NCBI GenBank assembly: GCA_014338405.1
Contig: JTDE01022215.1
Span: 32,079 to 96,078, forward strand
Origin: Paragonimus skrjabini miyazakii
Lineage: Eukaryota; Platyhelminthes; Trematoda; Plagiorchiida; Troglotrematidae
DNA: 64,000 nucleotides
Reading direction: 5' to 3'
In this document: piece after piece, positions 58,101 through 64,000 of the stretch
How positions within the stretch are numbered: the stretch's first letter is position 1
Layout of the letters: each line of letters opens with the position of its first letter
Notes under the pieces: model-generated
Database searches by the model: none
What the model was told of the DNA's origin: nothing
Seen by the model: the letters and a program-made list of their open reading frames with translations, nothing else
Made by a program: the position numbers and the translations under genes

Positions 58101-61100
58101 AATCTATTCCATTTCTCAGCTACTCAAAACCTAACGCAAAAGTAGTACAATAGTGGGGCAATTCGGAATGCAACATCAGTGATTGGAGAACAGCTGCATA
58201 TCCTCCTCTACCAATCACGTTCTCCGTTCGGTATTGAACCTTCTGTATTACAGCTTGAGACATTATACATAAAATCGCAGTCAACCAGAGTGAAATTTAA
58301 ATTTCACCAACATTATTATATTGTATTATATTGTACACGTTGCCTAATACAATCATTTCCAGACCTTCCTTTCACTGCTTACCGTGGCTGTTAGAATTCT
58401 GGCGCGACTCCTTTGTTTAACTGAAGTTCTTGGTACTAAGTAGTATAACATCTCTTTCAATATGATAAGCCCTTTTGCATCCGAGGTTTGGGCCATTCGA
58501 CAAGAGAATACAAATTTGACCTCATCTCATAAATCTTGACAAACCGACTCCACACGGAATTGCTTAACGCGCAACGCTTCATGACTCAAACCATTATTGG
58601 CTTTTTACGGATTTACTTCAGCAGTGACTTGCTTCAGTTGCTTGAGTGATCAAACCTTTTCATAGTGTGCATAACAAAACCGGCACACGTTAGACCTGTT
58701 GTGGTGTCAGTCTGCAGTAGGGTGTGTTGACGATCGCAGTGAGAAGCACGATCTTGTGTACAACTTGTTCTTCTCCACCCTGTCTGTTAGTATTAACATG
58801 CAGAATTTTTGCTTTTCATTTAGGTTAACACATACCTGTACGTTCTTTCTATCTGCCCTCGATGTCCGTCTTCCTTCACTCGGTCCCCATTTCCAAACAG
58901 TTTGTCGGAATAGTTTCAACTTAGTCACGGCTGGCGGGCCGTTTCACTGTACACCTACTTACAACGGAGTTGCCCATATGAGTTGTGAAACTCTAGTCAC
59001 ACGTGTAGTGCACACTATGGTTACCATCCACGTGATACTTTCACGTAGCATGATTCAGGAGATGGTTAACGGTTTTATCACTGCTTACTAAAAATAAAAG
59101 TGGCAGTGTGATTTTACAGATGACAATCACATACAAGATCCGGACAAAGTCTCAGCTGTTTGCAACAACAGTGATTATTGCGGAAGACCTATTACACCTA
59201 AGCCGTCACCTGAAGAATCAATCATTACCGAAATGATGATTAAATTACAGAGAAATTGGTTCAGGTGATCGTTAAACTGGCTTCATTAAATCAGTATCAA
59301 ATGTTTGCATCTACCGCGTTTCGAGTTCCAGTCTTGGACGAATACTCGACTTTCGAGATGATAGTTCCTTTAAGCATGTTGAGCTACTTCTGAGTAGTAT
59401 ACAACAATAAAATTAATGATATCAAGAATTGCCGGAATATCCATTAAAAAATAAATTATACTAAATGCGTTGAAATTTACGATACCGATGCAGAAGTAAA
59501 CTATCATGAGAGTCAAATTATTATCTACTTGGTTCAAAGGAATCCGTTTACTTTATTTTTATGTCGCTCAATGCAGCCCCGCGTCAGCGAGTGAGAAGTT
59601 CGGCTTGAAACTGAATTCGGTCAATAATGCTACTGAAGTCTTTTCTCGTACCAGCGATTTATTCTCATAAGTTAGACATTGTTCCAGTGGGTGCCGCATT
59701 GCATAGACAGGTAAGTGGTTTATCGAGCGGAGAACTTGACCTCCACCGTGGAGGTGACGAAGTGACAACCTTTCACGGTAAACACTCGATCCATCAATGA
59801 AGCTCAAATTCGTTTAGGCAACCACAGAACATACAACAATAAATGCCATCAAGATTTGTAAAACAGCATAGGTCTTTAAAAAATGTTCGATAGACCAAAT
59901 TTAGGAAAATTTTCCTATTGCCATTGTTTGCTCCGTGTTTTCAAATTCTGAAGTAAAATAGCTGCTTTTAATTGGGATGATGATGTCGTAGACGAGACCA
60001 CAAAGTATGTTTTCATGTTGCTTTCCACTTTAAATAAGCTTAGGAGCACTTTAACACAGCGACGTGAGTTTCGACTGACTGCTATATGCTCCAATTTTGT
60101 GCATATATTAGTTGAAGTTAGCGGTACACGTCTCTGTTTGTATTAACTACTACTGCTATCCTGATTGAGTTTGTCGATCACATACGTTTCTCGTAATTCA
60201 CCAAGAATAAGCTCACATCATTTTGGTTTTGCAGCAAATCTGTTGCATAGCCTCTGATTAATGATATTAAACGGTCTCAAAGCCTACAGGTAGGCACCTG
60301 TCCAACAATTCTTGCTAACTTATAAGACATGAAGTTGAAGTTGTACGAGGGTGCGTCTACATGTGACACTGGAAGTGCTAACTAGACTACACTGATTCAA
60401 AATAACATTTATGCATTGTTTCATAGAGAAGAAACACACGAAGATGGCCGTTTCGGAATTTCAAAATAATATTTCCTTCTACAACAGTTTGAATAAACTT
60501 CACGACAAAAACCTACTCTCCCATTTTTTGTATCAAACCAGAAACACGAATACTAGCTGACTACGATCGATCGCCAAGATTGTTTGCAATGTCTGCTCAA
60601 ACTGGCATGGCCAATTCATCATCTACATACAAAATTCTCACTCCATAATCAGTCGTGCGCCATTACATCTGTGTAGAACATGTATAGGAAGCATAAAGCA
60701 CGTTTTTTTATTTGATGATCAGTTACATTTTCCCACCAAGATTGATCAGCAGTCAAATCAATTTTGATAAGTCACTGTCACTGGGTGAGTTGTTATCAAC
60801 AGCTGGCAATTTGTGTTATTCATTTATATGGTGAACGATATCGTATGTTATCCGTGAGGTTTTGACAGTACGCTTTAGATCACGGTTTGTCAAATAGAGT
60901 TTATTCATCGGCTATGCATTTAGGTGATTTCTTACTTAAGTGACTTTAGTTATCTACTAGTTAGTTATTAATTAGTTACTTAATAAATACGTATATCATT
61001 TCCGTTAATACAGACTTTGCTTTAAGTGAATGTGGAATCATGACCGTTGAGTGAGGCAAAATTATTTAGCCAATCACAGCATACTAAAAAAAGGTCAACT

Positions 61101-62393
61101 TAAGATCAAAACTTTTGAACACAAGCTTATGGATATAATAACCAAAAGTAAATAGGGACAGTCTCAATATAGCGATAATTCGGTCTGACCGCCAACACAA
61201 ACTGGGAAATGTTGATTCACATTGAATTTCTATGCCAGTTTCTAACAAGATCTAACAGCCAGCTTAACGGTACCATTGAAACTCTATGTTAAATAACTGG
61301 TGTTTATTTCGGCCCAAAGTAACCAGGAGTCTTTTATAAGTCATTGGTAACCACCACGTGTTTACGTTGCACATGATGTGTAACGTGCTTGTAACTGAGA
61401 CTGACATACAATTTATGACGGTTGAACTCTCAAAACAAATGCTAAGTGTTCATTTTAAAAGACCCTCATTCCAAGTGAAAAAACTCAGATAAAGCAGTAC
61501 ACCGTATGAACTGTGTTCAACCCTGAAATAAAATGTTGTTTTGAGCTTGAACATCTTTTATTGTTCAGACCGGTTGAACTTCCTGTCGAGGCGGCCATTA
61601 TTGATACAGGTTTACCATTAGACGTGTCCTACCAGCCCAGTCCCTTGGGTGTTTCCAAATAATACAGCTTAATTTAACCGTCTCTTATTGTGCTAACCCC
61701 AAAGAGAAAGCGGTCAAGTGGCTCGCGCTTGTTAACAACAAGATTGCTGAATATACCGTAATCTCATGCGGTGTTAGCCGGAGTAGTAATGTGCTCCTCT
61801 CCAATGTTTACATATGTGCACATAAAATTTTCATTCATAGTACATGCTGGTTGCTTGAATAAGCTTGTCATTTTCCTTAGCTCGGTAAAAAAACAGTTTG
61901 TAATCAGACTGCCTCAAACCGTAGTAATACTTTAAGGTCATGTTTAACTATTTTCCGGTTTTGTTCCACAGGATTCCTGAAATAAAGAATTAAAACATCG
62001 GGTAATATGAATTAGTTGAGCAAGTAGATAGAACCGAATCAACTACAAATGATGTCGAGGACGTTTGTTAATGTGACGACGGTGTGGCCGCAGAATGTAC
62101 ACCAGCTCTCAGGTTGTCGTCTGAGAGGCAAAAGTGACCGGAATTGTCTGCAGTACGCACTCAACAACTGACAGACATTTGTACTTAATGAATCTGAAAT
62201 TCCCTTAGACATCCGTCGAACTTACTATTACACACTTCTGTGTACCTGTTTCCCAATCGTAACAGCGTGTTACTGAAATGTTTTCAAATCTTCAGTATTG
62301 ACAAGATGCCAGTTATCATTACTATTCTCATTTAACCTCATTCTGTTGCATCTACAAGCCTTTTTCTTCAAGATCATGTAAATTTTATTTCCC

Positions 62394-62399
62394 GATTAA
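62394..62399 (-). promoter_or_regulatory. candidate polyadenylation signal AATAAA
   Basis: The hexamer lies on the - strand about 434 bases downstream of the kinase stop codon. It is the first canonical hexamer I noticed in that direction, but context such as a GU-rich element is unclear. Confidence 0.35.
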
Positions 62400-62832
62400 C
62401 ACAAAGTGAGAAATTCATAAAAAGTTTGTCTTTCGCCTAGTCTTGTTCAAACATATTGAAAGATCGCGTAATATTTGTATAATGATGAACTCCAACTAAT
62501 TTACATAAAGAAACCTACAGATTGTTTTTGAGCTTCACAGTCAACCAATTTTATGTTTGAAAATAATCATTTTTATACATTACAAATAAAAAGTAACAGA
62601 TGAAGATGAAACAAAAATTGTAAAGGAAAACTGGTTAATTCGAACAAAATTACTAATGCCATGGAAATTATTAAAATATTTTGAATATTTCCTACGGATA
62701 AGAAAGGTTATAAAAGACACATATATAATCTTTTTATGAAAGACAATCAGAATAATACTGTTGATCTCATAAGCATCAATTTACAACATCTTACGCATAT
62801 TTTTTTACCACTGCAATCTACAAATCGTCTGT

Positions 62833-63020
62833 CTAAACAATTTCCATTGTTGACAAAATACGATAAATTTGCTTAAAAGATGGACGATCTGCTGGCTCTG
62901 TTTGCCAGCATTTTCTCATCAACTCGTACAATTTTAATCCTCCACGAGAACTCTTGGGAAATGGATTTGGTAATCGATATCCGGTCATGATTTTTGGTAT
63001 GACATCTCTGGCAAGCATGC
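62833..63020 (-). CDS. receptor tyrosine kinase, last exon (kinase subdomains X-XI)
   Basis: On the - strand the acceptor TTATTTGCAG precedes GC/ATG in phase 1, and the frame runs 62 codons to TAG at 62833-62835. DVIPKIMTGYRLPNPFPK followed by LYELMRKCWQTEPADRPSF and IYRIL is the end of a tyrosine kinase domain: the GYRL segment, the invariant CW, and the RP motif whose Arg bonds the subdomain VIII Glu. The upstream exon should end ..PYPG or similar, as in FGFR/Tie/VEGFR-type receptors. The protein stops about nine residues after the kinase domain, so there is no long C-tail. The catalytic exons lie beyond the right edge. Confidence 0.9.
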
Positions 63021-64000
63021 CTGCAAATAAACAAACACAGGTAAAAATGTGATTGATGTAAAAACGTATCTTTTTTCGATACTTATAGCTAACGCAACAG
63101 ATCTGTAGGCGAGAAACCAACCAGGGCCATAAGCGGTTCAAGTACAACAAACTCTGGAAATAGCAACCTTATTTTCCCGCTCAAATAATCAGATAACGTT
63201 TTTTATTGAGTAGAAGCTTGTCCAGTCAGTCAATGCACACTTGTAAAAAGTGCACTAATATTGTACATTTGTTGCAAACCAGAAACGAATATCTGTCAGT
63301 TTACAGTAGTACAGTCCTCCCTGGAGAGTTCTACAAAAGTACTTTGAAGTCGCCTATTTTTGTTATACTCAGAATACTGACACTGAGATATTCACTCAAC
63401 ATTTCTCCTGCAAGATTAGATAGTAATTTTGCGAATTTCGTCTCCCTTTTGAACAGACCTATTTCACTACAGCTACTTAAGTGTTTGCATTACTGAAGTG
63501 AATTATGACCTCGAGGAGGTTCATCCATACCATTCTAAGTATATATTAGTCGTTTGGTTTCTGCCATAATGGATATTTTAAAAGTGCAACAAACAGGAAG
63601 AAACGGCGGACTGATGGAAACGTGTGAGAAAAGCCCACGTTTAAAAACACGAAACTACTGGAATTACCCTGGTTGATTGAATTGTCATCTGTTTTACATT
63701 CCAATGGACATATCCATCGTTAACTGTCCGTTTGCAATGGCCAAGGCCTTAAAGGATAGAAGTGGAGTTTTTAAATGCTTCTTGTTGTTCACTCACTCCA
63801 CGGCCGGTTTCTTCCTTGTTTTTGGACTCAACTGTTTATCAGAATAGCCTACTGAACCAACAACTAGTCACTTACGAGCCGAAGCTCTTCTTCTGTCGGT
63901 ATCGGTTCTATGTGTCTGTTAGCAGTTATGGAGTTTAAAATAATTTAAAACTTACATAAATAATTTTGCGCGCTGTACTATCAATGTGTGAAAAATCAAA
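63021..64000. other. intron of the kinase gene
   Basis: I looked for the preceding kinase exon (DFG, WMAPE, DVWSFG motifs) on the - strand and did not find it, so the intron extends past the window. Open frames here lack motifs. Confidence 0.5.

Larger units (their letters stand above)
53455..62832. other. intergenic region between convergent genes
   Basis: About 9.4 kb separates the end of the receptor from the kinase exon. It should contain both 3' UTRs. The longest open frames (54494-55126 +, 58699-59091 +, 56360-56593 +) are described as findings or rejected. A GC-richer patch lies at 54700-55150. AATAAA on the - strand (TTTATT at 62394-62399) is a plausible polyadenylation signal for the kinase gene about 440 bases after its stop. 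Confidence 0.5.

Noticed and set aside
1..64000. CRISPR arrays, prokaryotic operons, tRNA or rRNA genes
   Set aside because: No regularly spaced repeats, no operon structure and no complete tRNA or rRNA sequence was seen; the tRNA-like heads lack a cloverleaf and belong to SINEs.

Overview
The window is eukaryotic nuclear DNA, most likely from a flatworm and probably a digenean trematode with a large, repeat-rich genome. The evidence is: genes split into short exons by multi-kilobase introns with GT-AG sites; RTE non-LTR retrotransposon 3' ends terminating in (TGA)n; several Penelope-like element (PLE) remnants with reverse transcriptase plus GIY-YIG endonuclease; and hammerhead-ribozyme repeats of the kind known from schistosomes and PLEs. 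The species cannot be named from sequence alone. Two 100-N assembly gaps lie at 25940-26039 and 43410-43509.

The main gene runs on the + strand from 8543 (or earlier; its 5' end and signal peptide are not visible) to 53454. I can chain 13 exons. Eight extracellular exons (8543-47738) all have phase-1 borders at both ends, the classic layout of shuffled immunoglobulin-like domains. Six show a two-cysteine Ig pattern, and most carry N-glycosylation sequons. Exon 49412-49605 supplies one transmembrane helix. Four further exons (49745-53454) encode a cytoplasmic tail of roughly 425 residues that I do not recognise. An open frame at 50417-50626, phase-compatible with the transmembrane exon and followed by AATAAA, may be an alternative terminal exon with a short tail. 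The gene looks like a single-pass, multi-Ig-like surface receptor. Nothing in it is a kinase.

At the right edge, the last exon of a receptor tyrosine kinase lies on the - strand (62833-63020). The two genes are convergent, separated by about 9.4 kb in which I see no confident gene.

The rest is transposon debris, mostly in the introns and 5' flank: three PLE fragments (6846-7865 +, 10349-11641 - with inverted terminal repeats, 15192-17100 -); RTE 3' ends of two subfamilies (3249-4239 +, 13600-14441 +, 21525-22205 -, 34075-34849 +, 35245-35905 +); tRNA-derived SINEs (17575-17740 +, 20190-20505 -, 30865-31035 +); a family of small elements carrying a hammerhead ribozyme between 45-bp inverted ends (1583-1709, 1966-2091, 8086-8150, 24642-24808, 25630-25700, 42187-42293, 43310-43652); and two direct-repeat pairs of unknown nature (1-82/580-661 and 5560-5735/6267-6442). 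The ribozyme family, with one copy retaining an intact core and another spanning an assembly gap between 11-bp target-site duplications, is the most interesting non-coding signal here.
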